Below the pieces are notes generated by a model that saw only the letters and a program-made list of their open reading frames with translations, was not told where the DNA came from and searched no databases. From Ureibacillus acetophenoni (lineage in GTDB: Bacteria; Bacillota; Bacilli; Bacillales_A; Planococcaceae), in assembly GCF_900220965.1 (NCBI RefSeq), contig NZ_OBQC01000001.1, positions 434,001 to 498,000 on the forward strand: DNA of 64,000 nt, in the 5' to 3' direction. Position 1 is the first letter of the stretch. Every line of letters begins with the position of its first letter. Of the stretch, positions 30,931 to 40,815 are shown one piece after another. The translations under genes were made by a program, and so were the position numbers.

Positions 30931-31488
30931 ATGCAAAATAGAAATGTTTTACTTTGTGTATCGGGTGGAATTGCCGTTTATAAAGCTGTGGCATTGGTTA
31001 GCAAGCTTACACAAGCTGGAATGACCGTTAAAGTGATAATGACAGAATCAGCACAAAAATTTGTTACACCTTTGAGCTTTCAAGTGATGTCAAAAAATGA
31101 TGTTTATTTTGATACTTTTGATGAAAAAGATTCAAGTAAAATAGCGCACATAGATTTAGCAGATTGGGCAGATTTAATCATCGTTGCTCCAGCCACTGCA
31201 AATATCATCGGTAAATTAGCAAATGGAATTGCAGATGATATGCTAACAACTACATATTTTGCAACAACTAGTCCAGTATGGATTGCTCCTGCCATGAATG
31301 TTCACATGTACGACCATCCTGCTATTAAACGAAATATTGCTCGCCTTTACGAAGACGGATGTAAGTTTATAGAACCTTCCGAAGGGTATTTGGCTTGCGG
31401 TTATGTAGGAAAAGGCCGTTTAGAAGAACCTGAAAAAATTACTCAATTAGTAGTTGAGCATTTTCAGAGAGAAGCGAATAAACAATGA
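30931..31488 (+). CDS. coaC: Phosphopantothenoylcysteine decarboxylase, CoaC domain only
   Basis: FMN enzyme that decarboxylates 4'-phosphopantothenoylcysteine in coenzyme A synthesis. 185 aa from ATG 30931 (after GAAAGGGTGG; an in-frame GTG at 30922 overlaps that site). The CoaC motifs are intact: SGGIAVYKA, catalytic His73 in IAHIDLADWAD, PAMNVHMYDHP (Asn123) and the lid Cys156 in GYLACGYVGKGRL. B. subtilis and most Bacillales have about 400-aa bifunctional CoaBC at this locus; here the protein ends in the interdomain linker and priA begins at once (ATGA). No CoaB ligase domain appears in the window. Confidence 0.93.
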   Translation: MQNRNVLLCVSGGIAVYKAVALVSKLTQAGMTVKVIMTESAQKFVTPLSFQVMSKNDVYFDTFDEKDSSKIAHIDLADWADLIIVAPATANIIGKLANGIADDMLTTTYFATTSPVWIAPAMNVHMYDHPAIKRNIARLYEDGCKFIEPSEGYLACGYVGKGRLEEPEKITQLVVEHFQREANKQ

Positions 31489-33905
31489 CTGTTAAAATTG
31501 CGGAAGTAATCGTCGATGTGGCAGCTTATCCTGTTGATCGACCTTTTGATTATTTAATTCCAGTAGAGATGCAAGAGTTAATAGAGTGTGGTAGTCGTGT
31601 TAGGGTACCATTTGGTCCAAGGAGTGTGTTAGGGTTTGTTGTTTCCATTAAAAACGAAACTGATTTATCAATCGCTAAATTAAAACCCATAACAAAACTG
31701 CTGGATATAGAACCTGTACTAACAAGTGAAATGCTCACTCTTGCAAAATGGCTAAAGCACGAAACGATCTGTTATGAAATTGACGTACTTCAAGCAATGC
31801 TTCCATCGGCTTTAAGAGCTAAATACGAAAAATTTGTTTCCTTACAAGTGAACGTTGAACAACTATCCTTCCTTCTTCAGCCATACTTCACGAAAACAAA
31901 AAAAGTGAATTACAAGATCTTTGAAAAGGATCAATTACTCCATGAACTAAAAATAGCAATTAAGCAAAATCAAGTTGTAATTGAAAACGTAGTTAAGCAA
32001 CAAGGGAATATAAAAGAAGTTCGTAAAGTAAAAATAAATGATTCAAGAGAAGCGCTTCAATCTATTTATGAAAATATATCCAATCGGGCTAAAAAACAAA
32101 AATTGCTGGTCGAGTGGATGATGAATCATGTTGATGAAGTTTTTGAACCAAAAGAAATATTAGATGAAGTAAATTGTTCTGATGCCGTATTACATTCAGT
32201 AATGGAACTAGGTGCAGCAGAATTTATTCATGAAGAAGTTTTCCGCGATGTTTTTACTAAAGATGTGAAAAAAACAGATTTCTTAGATTTAACAGAAGAA
32301 CAAGCGGGAGCACTAAAGCAAGTAATAAATGCAATGGAGCAGAAAGTTCCTGAAACATTTTTACTACATGGAATTACTGGTAGTGGTAAAACTGAAATTT
32401 ATTTACAAGCGATTGAACATTGTTTAAATGATGGTAAAGAAGCGATTGTATTAGTTCCCGAAATTTCTCTGACACCACAAATGACGGAACGATTCAGATC
32501 ACGATTTGGAGAACAAGTTGCTGTAATGCACAGTGGGTTGTCTGTAGGTGAAAAATACGATGAATGGCGTAAAATTCATGAAGGACGAGTAAAAGTAGTA
32601 GTTGGAGCTCGTTCCGCAGTATTTGCTCCATTTGAGAACGTTGGAATTCTCATAATAGATGAAGAGCATGAGTCTACTTATAAACAAGAAGATACTCCAA
32701 GATATCACGCCCGTGACGTTGCTGTTTGGCGTAGTAAATACCATCAGTGTCCTGTTATTTTAGGTAGTGCAACTCCGTCACTAGAATCATTTGCAAGGGC
32801 AAAGAAAAATGTATACAAGCTTTTAACATTAAAAAATCGTGCTGTAAGTCATTCCCTATTACCTGAAGTGCAAATCGTCGATATGCGAGAGGAATTAAAA
32901 AACGGTAATCGCTCAATGTTTTCTGAGAAACTAGTTGAAGCAATCCGAGTTCGTTTAGAGAAAAAAGAACAGATGGTGTTGTTTTTAAATCGAAGGGGTT
33001 ATTCATCCTTCGTAATGTGTAGAGATTGTGGAACAGTTGTTCAATGTGAAAATTGCGATATATCACTAACCTACCACCGTTCTAATGAAAAGCTAAAATG
33101 TCATTACTGCGGATTCGAACAGTGGGTTCCGACGACTTGCCCTGAATGTCAAAGTGATCATATTCGATATTTTGGAACAGGAACGCAAAAGGTAGAAGAG
33201 GAAATTGCAAAGCTATTTCCTGAGGCTAGAGTGCTTCGCATGGATGTTGATACAACAAAAACAAAAGGCTCCCATGAACAAATTTTAGAAATGTTCGGTG
33301 ATGGCAAGGCAGATATTTTACTAGGTACGCAAATGATTGCAAAGGGTCTAGACTTCCCAAATATTACTTTAGTAGGTGTATTAAGTGCAGATACGTCTCT
33401 ACATTTACCAGATTTTCGTTCCGCTGAAAAAACGTTTCAACTATTAACTCAAGTAAGTGGACGAGCTGGGAGACATTCTTTACCAGGTGAAGTGTTTATC
33501 CAAACCTATACACCTGAACACTATGCCATTGAGCTAGCAAAAGTTCAGCAATATGAGCCGTTTTATGAGCGAGAAATGTGGACGAGACATCAAGCTGGAT
33601 ATCCACCTTATTATTATTTGGCACTCATTCAGATTTCACATGAAGATGTTTTAATGGCAAGCGAATATGCAGGTAAAGCAGCAGATTATTTACGTTCGAA
33701 TTTATCATTTAATGTATCAATAATAGGTCCGACGGCGTCTAGTATTAGCCGTCTACAAAATAGATATCGATATCAATGTTTGATAAAATACAAAGTGGAA
33801 CCAAACTTGATTGACACGTTTATACAATTAATCAAAATCTATAGATCCGATTGGATTAAAAAAGGGATTCAACTGTCAGTAGATTTGAATCCATCTTCGA
33901 TTTAA
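31485..33905 (+). CDS. priA: Primosomal replication restart helicase PriA
   Basis: 3'-to-5' DNA helicase that reloads the replisome at collapsed forks. 806 aa. N-terminal 3'-end-binding domain (VIVDVAAYPVDRPFDYLIP), Walker A GITGSGKT (residues 296-303), DEEH box (392-395), the zinc-binding insertion with eight cysteines (CRDC, CENC, CHYC, CPEC) and helicase motif V/VI (GTQMIAKGLDFPN, QVSGRAGRH). Starts inside the coaC stop as ATGA, so the two are coupled. Confidence 0.97.
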   Translation: MTVKIAEVIVDVAAYPVDRPFDYLIPVEMQELIECGSRVRVPFGPRSVLGFVVSIKNETDLSIAKLKPITKLLDIEPVLTSEMLTLAKWLKHETICYEIDVLQAMLPSALRAKYEKFVSLQVNVEQLSFLLQPYFTKTKKVNYKIFEKDQLLHELKIAIKQNQVVIENVVKQQGNIKEVRKVKINDSREALQSIYENISNRAKKQKLLVEWMMNHVDEVFEPKEILDEVNCSDAVLHSVMELGAAEFIHEEVFRDVFTKDVKKTDFLDLTEEQAGALKQVINAMEQKVPETFLLHGITGSGKTEIYLQAIEHCLNDGKEAIVLVPEISLTPQMTERFRSRFGEQVAVMHSGLSVGEKYDEWRKIHEGRVKVVVGARSAVFAPFENVGILIIDEEHESTYKQEDTPRYHARDVAVWRSKYHQCPVILGSATPSLESFARAKKNVYKLLTLKNRAVSHSLLPEVQIVDMREELKNGNRSMFSEKLVEAIRVRLEKKEQMVLFLNRRGYSSFVMCRDCGTVVQCENCDISLTYHRSNEKLKCHYCGFEQWVPTTCPECQSDHIRYFGTGTQKVEEEIAKLFPEARVLRMDVDTTKTKGSHEQILEMFGDGKADILLGTQMIAKGLDFPNITLVGVLSADTSLHLPDFRSAEKTFQLLTQVSGRAGRHSLPGEVFIQTYTPEHYAIELAKVQQYEPFYEREMWTRHQAGYPPYYYLALIQISHEDVLMASEYAGKAADYLRSNLSFNVSIIGPTASSISRLQNRYRYQCLIKYKVEPNLIDTFIQLIKIYRSDWIKKGIQLSVDLNPSSI

Positions 33906-34022
33906 TATAATTGATATTTTCTGCCTTGAGTAGAACATAATCATACCAACTTAAACGAAAGAATGAGTCATTTGTAAATTCCTAATAAGGAATTTGATTT
34001 TAGAAAAGAGGTTTATAAATAT

Positions 34023-34514
34023 ATGGCAATTAAAGAAGTTGTTAAACATCCGGCAGATATTTTATCGAATAAGTGTGAAGAAGTAACTGAAATAAATGAA
34101 GAAATTATTCAATTATTAGATGATCTATACGACACTATGGTTGAATACGACGGGGTAGGAATTGCAGCCCCTCAAATTAACGTTCCACTGCGAGTAGCAA
34201 TTGTAGAACTAGGGGAAGAAAGAGCTATTTTAGAGATGATTAATCCTACTGTAATAGAAGTTGAAGGTAAGGATATTGATATAGAAGGTTGTTTAAGTTT
34301 CCCAGGTTTGTTTGGTGAAGTTGAAAGACCAACATACGTCAAAATTGAAGCATGTGATAGAGAAGGAAGAGTGTACGAAGTTGAAGCTGTAGGTTTTGAT
34401 GCTCGTGCAGTTTTACATGAAATTGACCATTTAGATGGTGTATTGTTTAATTCAAAAATTCTTCGTGTTGTTACGGAAGAAGAATTAGAAGAAATGTATA
34501 GGGAGGAAGAGTAA
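34023..34514 (+). CDS. def: Peptide deformylase
   Basis: Removes the formyl group from nascent proteins. 163 aa, with motif 1 GVGIAAPQ (44-51), motif 2 EGCLSF (metal ligand Cys90) and motif 3 HEIDHLDG (His132, Glu133, His136). ATG 34023; a GAGG sits 10 nt upstream. A small dyad AAATTCCT/AGGAATTT lies at 33976-33995. Paired with fmt one base downstream, the classic def-fmt unit. Confidence 0.97.
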   Translation: MAIKEVVKHPADILSNKCEEVTEINEEIIQLLDDLYDTMVEYDGVGIAAPQINVPLRVAIVELGEERAILEMINPTVIEVEGKDIDIEGCLSFPGLFGEVERPTYVKIEACDREGRVYEVEAVGFDARAVLHEIDHLDGVLFNSKILRVVTEEELEEMYREEE

Positions 34515-34515
34515 C

Positions 34516-35457
34516 ATGACAAAGGTTGTATTTATGGGAACGCCTCATTTTTCAGTACCAATTTTAACTATGTTACATGAGGAAGGTTATGAAATAATAG
34601 CTGTCGTAACACAACCTGATCGTCCTGTTGGCAGAAAGAAAGTATTAACTCCGCCTCCAGTAAAAGAAGAAGCTTTACGTCTTGGTTTACCGGTCATTCA
34701 ACCTGAAAAACTTCGAAATTCAGAAGAGTTACAAGAAATTATCAATTTACAACCAGACATCGTTATAACAGCAGCTTTTGGCCAAATTTTACCTAAAGAA
34801 TTGTTAGATGCACCTGAATTAGGCTGCATTAATGTTCATGCTTCACTATTACCAAAGTATCGTGGTGGTGCTCCGATACATCAAGCGGTACTAGATGGAC
34901 AAACTAAAACTGGGATTACCATCATGTATATGGCTCAAAAGTTAGATGCAGGCGATATTATTTCTCAAAGCGAAATACCGATAGAAGAAACGGATCACAC
35001 GGGTGGTCTATTTGACAAACTAAGTATTGTTGGACGTGATTTGTTAAAGGAAACTTTACCAACAATCATTGCTGGAACAAATGATAGAATTCCGCAAAAT
35101 GAAGATGAAGTAACTTTTGCTCATAACATATCACGTGAACAAGAACGTATTCATTGGACAAATGATGCCCGTACAATTTATAACCAAGTACGAGGTTTAC
35201 ATCCTTGGCCAGTAGCTTACACTACTTTAAATGGTGAAAACGTAAAAATATGGTGGTCTAGTATTGGCTCAACATCAACAGATTTAGAACCTGGAACGGT
35301 TGTAAAAATTGAAAAAGACCAATTTGAAGTTGCAACAGGCGATGGGAAGACACTAGCTATTCTTGATTTACAACCGGCAGGTAAAAAACGGATGACAGCT
35401 CAAGATTATTTACGAGGAACTGGTTCAAAATTACAGATTGGGGACCGATTTGAATGA
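34516..35457 (+). CDS. fmt: Methionyl-tRNA formyltransferase
   Basis: Formylates initiator Met-tRNA with 10-formyl-THF. 313 aa. N-terminal FMGTPHFSVPIL, folate-domain catalytic segment NVHASLLPKYRGGAPIHQAV and the downstream Asp motif (KLDAGDII), then the OB-like C-terminal domain (GLHPWPVAYTTLNGENVKIW). ATG follows GGGAGGAAG. Ends with an ATGA overlap into rsmB. Confidence 0.97.
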   Translation: MTKVVFMGTPHFSVPILTMLHEEGYEIIAVVTQPDRPVGRKKVLTPPPVKEEALRLGLPVIQPEKLRNSEELQEIINLQPDIVITAAFGQILPKELLDAPELGCINVHASLLPKYRGGAPIHQAVLDGQTKTGITIMYMAQKLDAGDIISQSEIPIEETDHTGGLFDKLSIVGRDLLKETLPTIIAGTNDRIPQNEDEVTFAHNISREQERIHWTNDARTIYNQVRGLHPWPVAYTTLNGENVKIWWSSIGSTSTDLEPGTVVKIEKDQFEVATGDGKTLAILDLQPAGKKRMTAQDYLRGTGSKLQIGDRFE

Positions 35458-36854
35458 CATCTAAGAAAAAAGTTCAGATTTGGGATGGTAATGTACGCGA
35501 CGCCGCTTTAACGATTCTTTTAGCAGTCGATAAAAATCAAGCATATAGTAATTTATTGTTAAACCAAACTATTAAGAAATACAAAATCGATGCAAAAGAT
35601 CGTGCATTACTAACTGAAATTACGTATGGAACTTTGCAACATAAATATACTTTAGATTACTATCTAGAGCCTTTTATTCGGACGAAAATAGATTTATGGG
35701 TTAGATGGTTGTTACGCCTTTCATTATACCAAGTTGTGTATTTATCCCGTATACCAGCCCATGCAGCTGTCAACGAGGCAGTGGAAATAGCTAAAAAAAG
35801 AGGGCACAAAGGGATTGCTTCAATGGTAAATGGCGTTTTACGCTCAATCCAAAGACAAGGCCTACGATCTATTGATGAAATAGAAGAACCTATTAAAAGA
35901 TTATCAATTGCAACAAGTCATCCTGAATGGCTAGTTGAAAGATTAATCGACTCCTATGGAATAGAAGTTGCAACAGAAATGTTGGAAGAAAACAATGTTC
36001 CTCCAACATTGACAGTACGGGTTAATACGTTAAAATCAACGACTCAAGATGTATTGAACATGCTGGAGGAAGAAGGTATTCAAGCGAAAAAGAGCGAGCT
36101 TATTCCAGAGTGTATCCATATAATAGGTGGACAAGTTACACATACAGAATGTTTTAAAAATGGTTTTATTACTATTCAAGACGAAAGCTCAATGATGCCT
36201 GCAAACGTACTAAATCCTAAACCGGGTGAAAGAGTATTAGACATGTGTGCTGCACCTGGTGGTAAAACAACACATATTGCTGAGAAAATGAATAATGATG
36301 GGTCAATTTTAGCTACTGATATCCATCCTCATAAATTAGATTTAATCGAAGAAACTAGCAATCGCCTAGGCATTGAAATTATACAAACAGCACCAGTTGA
36401 TGGAAGAACAGCCGCTGAACTTTTACAAAGGGAATCTTACGATGCTATACTCGTCGATGCACCTTGCTCAGGTTTAGGAGTTACTAGAAGAAAACCCGAT
36501 ATTAAATATACAAAAAGAGAAGAAGATTTTGAAAGTTTACACAAGATTCAATTACAGTTACTTGATAATGCGGTTAAAGTGTTGAAAACAGGCGGTCGTT
36601 TAGTTTACAGTACGTGTACTGTTGACCGTTTGGAAAATGAAGGAACTGTAGAGAAGTTTTTAGCGTCACATCCAGAAATGGAACTTATGCCAATTGTAAA
36701 CTTGCCAGAGGATCTACTTGAAAAACAACAAGACGGAATGCTCCAAGTATTCCCACAAGACTTTGGTAGTGACGGATTTTTCGTTGCTACATTTCAAAAG
36801 AAAAGTGATAAAGCGCCCGCTCATACCCGAAATGCGCTGGAGAGCCCTCATTGA
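35454..36854 (+). CDS. rsmB: 16S rRNA cytosine-967 methyltransferase RsmB
   Basis: SAM-dependent m5C methyltransferase. 466 aa: NusB-like N-terminal RNA-binding domain (about 10-145, VRDAALTILLAVDKNQAYSN) and a Rossmann methyltransferase domain with DMCAAPGGKTTHIAE, the DAPCSGLG motif and the catalytic Cys in YSTCTVDR. By comparison with B. subtilis the protein would end soon after FFVATFQKK; here about 15 further residues, including the stop codon, are encoded by the 5' arm of a 106-nt palindrome. The tail is probably an insertion product. Confidence 0.95.
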   Translation: MTSKKKVQIWDGNVRDAALTILLAVDKNQAYSNLLLNQTIKKYKIDAKDRALLTEITYGTLQHKYTLDYYLEPFIRTKIDLWVRWLLRLSLYQVVYLSRIPAHAAVNEAVEIAKKRGHKGIASMVNGVLRSIQRQGLRSIDEIEEPIKRLSIATSHPEWLVERLIDSYGIEVATEMLEENNVPPTLTVRVNTLKSTTQDVLNMLEEEGIQAKKSELIPECIHIIGGQVTHTECFKNGFITIQDESSMMPANVLNPKPGERVLDMCAAPGGKTTHIAEKMNNDGSILATDIHPHKLDLIEETSNRLGIEIIQTAPVDGRTAAELLQRESYDAILVDAPCSGLGVTRRKPDIKYTKREEDFESLHKIQLQLLDNAVKVLKTGGRLVYSTCTVDRLENEGTVEKFLASHPEMELMPIVNLPEDLLEKQQDGMLQVFPQDFGSDGFFVATFQKKSDKAPAHTRNALESPH

Positions 36855-36912
36855 AAGCATCTTTTCAGCTATCAATGAGGAATCGAAGCGCACGAGGGTA
36901 TGGCGCTTTATC
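36807..36912. repeat. 106-nt nested palindrome at the rsmB-rlmN junction
   Basis: Four stems are nested on one axis: GATAAAGCGCC with GGCGCTTTATC at the ends, CATACCC (36822-36828) with GGGTATG (36896-36902), TGCGCT (36833-36838) with AGCGCA (36887-36892), and CCTCATTGA (36846-36854) with TCAATGAGG (36872-36880), closing a 17-nt loop. It contains the last codons and stop of rsmB. No T-run follows, so it is not a simple terminator. Resembles a small inverted-repeat (MITE- or REP-like) element, but only one copy was seen. Confidence 0.9.
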
Positions 36913-36944
36913 CTAGCCAAGAAAAAAGGAGAATCCGAGAAGTA

Positions 36945-38084
36945 ATGGATGAAAATAAATTTAACGAACGAATTCAAGATTTAGTAGAAGAAGCAGAAGA
37001 TAAGCCGGTCCGTCGTGAGAAAAAAGAAAAACCTCAACTTAAGGAATCTATTTACTCGTTAAGATTAGATGAACTAAAAGATTGGTTAGAAGCTAATGGA
37101 GAAAAAGCTTTCCGTGCAACGCAAATTTATGAATGGTTATATGAAAAACGTGTAAAATCCTTTGAAGAAATGTCCAATTTATCGAAATCATTACGTGATA
37201 AATTAACTGCTTCATTCGCGGTAACTACACTATCAACAATTATTAGCCAGGAATCAAAAGACGGCACAATTAAGTTTCTATTCCAATTACAAGATGGCTA
37301 TTCCATTGAAACTGTATTAATGCGACATGAGTATGGTAATTCCATTTGTGTAACTACACAAGTTGGTTGTCGTATTGGATGTACATTCTGTGCTTCAACA
37401 CTTGGTGGGCTAAAACGTCACTTACTAGCTGGTGAAATTGTAGAACAAGTTGTAAAAGTTCAACAAAAACTAGACGAAGTAGGAGAACGTGTTTCTCATA
37501 TCGTAATAATGGGAATTGGTGAGCCATTTGATAACTATGATGCGATGATGAACTTCCTAAAAGTTATTAATCATGATAAAGGACTAAACATTGGTGCTAG
37601 ACACATTACAGTTTCAACATCAGGTATTATTCCGAAAATTTATCAGTTTGCTGATGAACAATTACAAATTAACTTTGCATTGTCATTACATGCTCCAAAC
37701 CAAGAACTACGTCAAAAGCTAATGCCTATTGCTAGAGCATACAAATTAGACAAGTTAATTGAAGCAATTAAATATTACACAGAAAAGACTGGTAGACGTG
37801 TAAGTTTTGAATACGGTCTTTTCGGTGGAGAAAATGACTCTGTTGAACATGCAGAAGAATTGTCAAAACTAATTAAAGGAATTAAGTGCCATGTAAACTT
37901 AATTCCAGTAAACTATGTTCCAGAACGCAACTATGTACGTACACCACGCGAGAAAATCTTTGCTTTTGAAAAGACGCTTAAAAAGAATGGCATTAACGTA
38001 ACTATTCGCCGTGAACAAGGATCTGATATTGATGCTGCTTGCGGTCAGTTAAGAGCGAAAGAGAGAGCTCAAGAGACGAGGTGA
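36945..38084 (+). CDS. rlmN: Dual-specificity 23S rRNA A2503 / tRNA A37 methyltransferase RlmN
   Basis: Radical SAM enzyme making 2-methyladenosine in 23S rRNA and tRNA. About 379 aa. The radical SAM cluster CxxxCxxC is at 142-149 ([11 protein letters not shown]); other motifs are [29 protein letters not shown] and the C-terminal DIDAACGQL with the catalytic Cys. The ATG at 36945 is preferred; the frame is open back to 36900, but that part is palindrome sequence. AAAGGAG lies 13 nt upstream, a longish spacing. The stop overlaps the RBS of prpC. Confidence 0.94.
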   Translation: MDENKFNERIQDLVEEAEDKPVRREKKEKPQLKESIYSLRLDELKDWLEANGEKAFRATQIYEWLYEKRVKSFEEMSNLSKSLRDKLTASFAVTTLSTIISQESKDGTIKFLFQLQDGYSIETVLMRHEYGNSICVTTQVGCRIGCTFCASTLGGLKRHLLAGEIVEQVVKVQQKLDEVGERVSHIVIMGIGEPFDNYDAMMNFLKVINHDKGLNIGARHITVSTSGIIPKIYQFADEQLQINFALSLHAPNQELRQKLMPIARAYKLDKLIEAIKYYTEKTGRRVSFEYGLFGGENDSVEHAEELSKLIKGIKCHVNLIPVNYVPERNYVRTPREKIFAFEKTLKKNGINVTIRREQGSDIDAACGQLRAKERAQETR

Positions 38085-38089
38085 CCTTT

Positions 38090-38839
38090 TTGAAGTTTAC
38101 AGTTGAAAGTGATATTGGGTTAAAGCGAAAAATAAATGAAGATCGGGCTGCGCTTATTGAGCGCCCCGATCACTTTAAACTTGCTATTTTAGCAGATGGT
38201 ATGGGTGGCCATAATGCAGGTGATATTGCGAGTGAAATGGCCATAAAAGGAATGGAATATTTATTTAAAAACGCTATCTCAAAAAAATTTAAAACGACTC
38301 ATTCCAAAAAACAATGGATGTTGGATGTTATAAAAAAAGTAAATGAAAATATTTATAAACATTCAATAGCAAATGAAAATTGCAATGGAATGGGGACTAC
38401 TTTAATTGCTGTATTAATCGACCATGAAAAATGCCTAATAAGCCATATTGGGGATTCTCGTGTCTATTATTTTACACCAAATAAGGTAGAACTAATTACA
38501 AGGGATCATTCATATGTAAACGTTCTCGTTGATAATGGAGAAATTAGTGAAGAAGAAGCAGAAAATCACCCACATAAAAATGTCGTAATAAAAGCTTTAG
38601 GGACAGAACTAACAATAGATCCTGATTTTTATGAAGTTACGATGGAAGAAGGTTCTTATTTATTAGTTTGTTCAGATGGACTAAGCAATAAACTATCCGT
38701 CGATGAAATGTCTGCAATTTTAACGTTAGACATGACAATCGATGAAAAAGGAAAAAAATTAGTTCAATTAGCCAATGATAGTGGTGGAGAAGATAATATA
38801 TCACTCGTCTTATTATCAACTAGTAATGAGGAGGTGTAA
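38090..38839 (+). CDS. prpC: PP2C-type Ser/Thr protein phosphatase PrpC
   Basis: Dephosphorylates proteins modified by the kinase PrkC, including PrkC itself. 249 aa from TTG 38090, which follows GAGGTGA; the longer open frame to 38039 overlaps rlmN. PPM-family metal motifs are DIGLKRKINEDRA, ILADGMGGHNAGDIAS, SHIGDSRVYYF, LVCSDGLSN and GGEDNIS. Four nt before prkC, the conserved phosphatase-kinase pair. Confidence 0.94.
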   Translation: MKFTVESDIGLKRKINEDRAALIERPDHFKLAILADGMGGHNAGDIASEMAIKGMEYLFKNAISKKFKTTHSKKQWMLDVIKKVNENIYKHSIANENCNGMGTTLIAVLIDHEKCLISHIGDSRVYYFTPNKVELITRDHSYVNVLVDNGEISEEEAENHPHKNVVIKALGTELTIDPDFYEVTMEEGSYLLVCSDGLSNKLSVDEMSAILTLDMTIDEKGKKLVQLANDSGGEDNISLVLLSTSNEEV

Positions 38840-38842
38840 TAA

Positions 38843-40801
38843 ATGCTTATAGGAAAAAGAATTAGTGATCGATATAAAATTCTTCAATTTGTTGGCGGTG
38901 GAGGAATGTCAAATGTTTATTTAGCACATGACATGATCTTAAACCGTGATGTTGCTATTAAAGTGTTAAGATATGATTCTACGAATGAAGAAGAATTTCA
39001 TCGAAGATTTCAACGAGAAGCACTTTCTGCAACTAGCCTAATGCATCCAAATATCGTAAGTATTTATGATGTCGGTGAAGACGGAGATATGCACTATATT
39101 GTGATGGAATTTATTAAAGGCAAAACATTGAAACAATACATAAATGAGTTTTCGCCTTTATCGCCAGCTCGTAGTGTAAACATAATGAGGCAGTTAACGA
39201 GCGCTATTGCTCACGCCCATGAAAATCAAATTATCCATCGAGATATTAAACCTCAAAATATATTAATTGATGGGGATGGAAACTGTAAAATTACGGATTT
39301 TGGTATTTCAACAACATTAACTGCTACAAGTTTTACGAAAACAAATTCTGTACTTGGGACTGTCCACTATCTTTCACCAGAACAGGCACGTGGTGGGACT
39401 GCTACGAAAAAATCGGATATTTACGCACTTGGTATCGTACTCTATGAATTACTAACAGGTGAATTGCCGTTCTCTGGGGAGTCGGCTGTATCGATTGCAC
39501 TTAAGCATTTGCAATCGGAAACACCTTCTGTTCGAGCGATAGATGCCTCAATCCCACAAGCTCTTGAGAATGTGGTATTAAAAGCGACAGCAAAAAATCC
39601 GGCACACCGATATAATTCAGTTGAAGAAATGGAAGAAGATTTAGAGACGGTATTATCGCCTAGTCGATTAAATGAACCAAAATTCCTTCCACCTTTTGAT
39701 AATGAAGCAACAAAGGCGATGCCGATTATTAAAGAACCTTTACCAATTAATGAAATTGCGAATACTAAAATTATTAGACCAAATGATTCTAAAAAACAGA
39801 CTCAACAACAACAACCGCCAGAAGAAAAGAAAAAGGTTAGTAAAGGTAAAATTTTCGCAATAATCGGAGTTTCACTTCTCATTATAGTGTTATTAGCAAT
39901 ATTTTTATTTAATTTATTAACTCCGAAAAAAATTGAAATACCTGATGTTTCGGGAATGGAACTTATAGATGCAATATCTTTATTAGAGGAAAAAGGTTTT
40001 GTAATAGGTGATCAAAGGGAAAAGCACGATGAAACAATAGAAGAAGGTAAGGTAATTGGTACTGATCCGGATGCGGGGAAAACACGTACAACAGGAACTG
40101 AAATTGATATTATTATAAGTCTAGGCAATGAAAAGGTAACGATGGAAAACTTTGTTGGTCAACAAATAAGCCAAGTTTCAGCTCTCATTGAAAAAATGGA
40201 CTTTAAGGACGTTCATCAAGAAGAGGTACACTCAGATCAACCGCCAGGCACGATTATCAAACAAACTCCAGAAGTGGGAGAAGAATTTGTACCTAAAGAT
40301 ACAGAGGCGACTTTCGTTGTAAGTAAAGGTTTAGAAAAAGTAAAAGTTGCAAACTTAACAGAATACAATGAATCGAACCTATTGGAATATGAACGGATTT
40401 CTGGTTTTAAAATTGTTAAACAAGAAGAAGTCCATTCTGAGGATATTCCAGCAGGAAGTGTCGTTTCACAGGATCCGGAGCCAGGTACAGAATTAGATAA
40501 AGGATCTACGATAAAAGTCGTTATTTCAAAAGGTCCTCCTGAACCAGCCCTTAAAGTTTTACGTTTAAGTTTAGAAATTCCGTACGATCCAATAGAATAC
40601 GGTGAACCACAAACAGTAAGAGTTTTTATTCAAGATAAAAATAATAACATGACACAACCTAAAGAAGTGTTTGAAATTGAGGAAGATTTTGAATATTCCA
40701 CGCAATTAGAAATCGTAGAAGGCCAGACAGCAGCCTATCGAATTGAGATTGATGGAAGATTATTTGCAGAAGATACAATTCACTTTGACGATTTAGAATA
40801 A
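38843..40801 (+). CDS. prkC: PASTA-domain Ser/Thr protein kinase PrkC
   Basis: Membrane sensor kinase that binds muropeptides or lipid II through external PASTA domains, acting in germination and cell-wall control. 652 aa. Kinase domain with G-loop GGGGMSNVYLA, Lys40 (VAIK), catalytic HRDIKPQN (Asp134) and DFG (152-154). One membrane helix at about 335-360. Three PASTA repeats follow (about 363-570; IPDVSGMELIDAISLLEEKG), then an extra C-terminal beta-rich domain of about 75 residues. Normal length for Bacillales. Confidence 0.96.
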   Translation: MLIGKRISDRYKILQFVGGGGMSNVYLAHDMILNRDVAIKVLRYDSTNEEEFHRRFQREALSATSLMHPNIVSIYDVGEDGDMHYIVMEFIKGKTLKQYINEFSPLSPARSVNIMRQLTSAIAHAHENQIIHRDIKPQNILIDGDGNCKITDFGISTTLTATSFTKTNSVLGTVHYLSPEQARGGTATKKSDIYALGIVLYELLTGELPFSGESAVSIALKHLQSETPSVRAIDASIPQALENVVLKATAKNPAHRYNSVEEMEEDLETVLSPSRLNEPKFLPPFDNEATKAMPIIKEPLPINEIANTKIIRPNDSKKQTQQQQPPEEKKKVSKGKIFAIIGVSLLIIVLLAIFLFNLLTPKKIEIPDVSGMELIDAISLLEEKGFVIGDQREKHDETIEEGKVIGTDPDAGKTRTTGTEIDIIISLGNEKVTMENFVGQQISQVSALIEKMDFKDVHQEEVHSDQPPGTIIKQTPEVGEEFVPKDTEATFVVSKGLEKVKVANLTEYNESNLLEYERISGFKIVKQEEVHSEDIPAGSVVSQDPEPGTELDKGSTIKVVISKGPPEPALKVLRLSLEIPYDPIEYGEPQTVRVFIQDKNNNMTQPKEVFEIEEDFEYSTQLEIVEGQTAAYRIEIDGRLFAEDTIHFDDLE

Positions 40802-40815
40802 TAAGGAGGAGTTAG

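Noticed and set aside
31400-31700. Frameshifted CoaB remnant downstream of coaC
   Set aside because: The sequence after the coaC stop is the conserved PriA N-terminus from its first residues; no ligase motif is seen in any frame.
33976-33995. Dyad AAATTCCT/AGGAATTT ahead of def as an operator
   Set aside because: Short and AT-rich, expected by chance in this composition; no promoter placed around it.
36900-36944. Fifteen-residue N-terminal extension of RlmN
   Set aside because: Encoded by the palindrome and its flank, no homology; the ATG at 36945 fits the family length.
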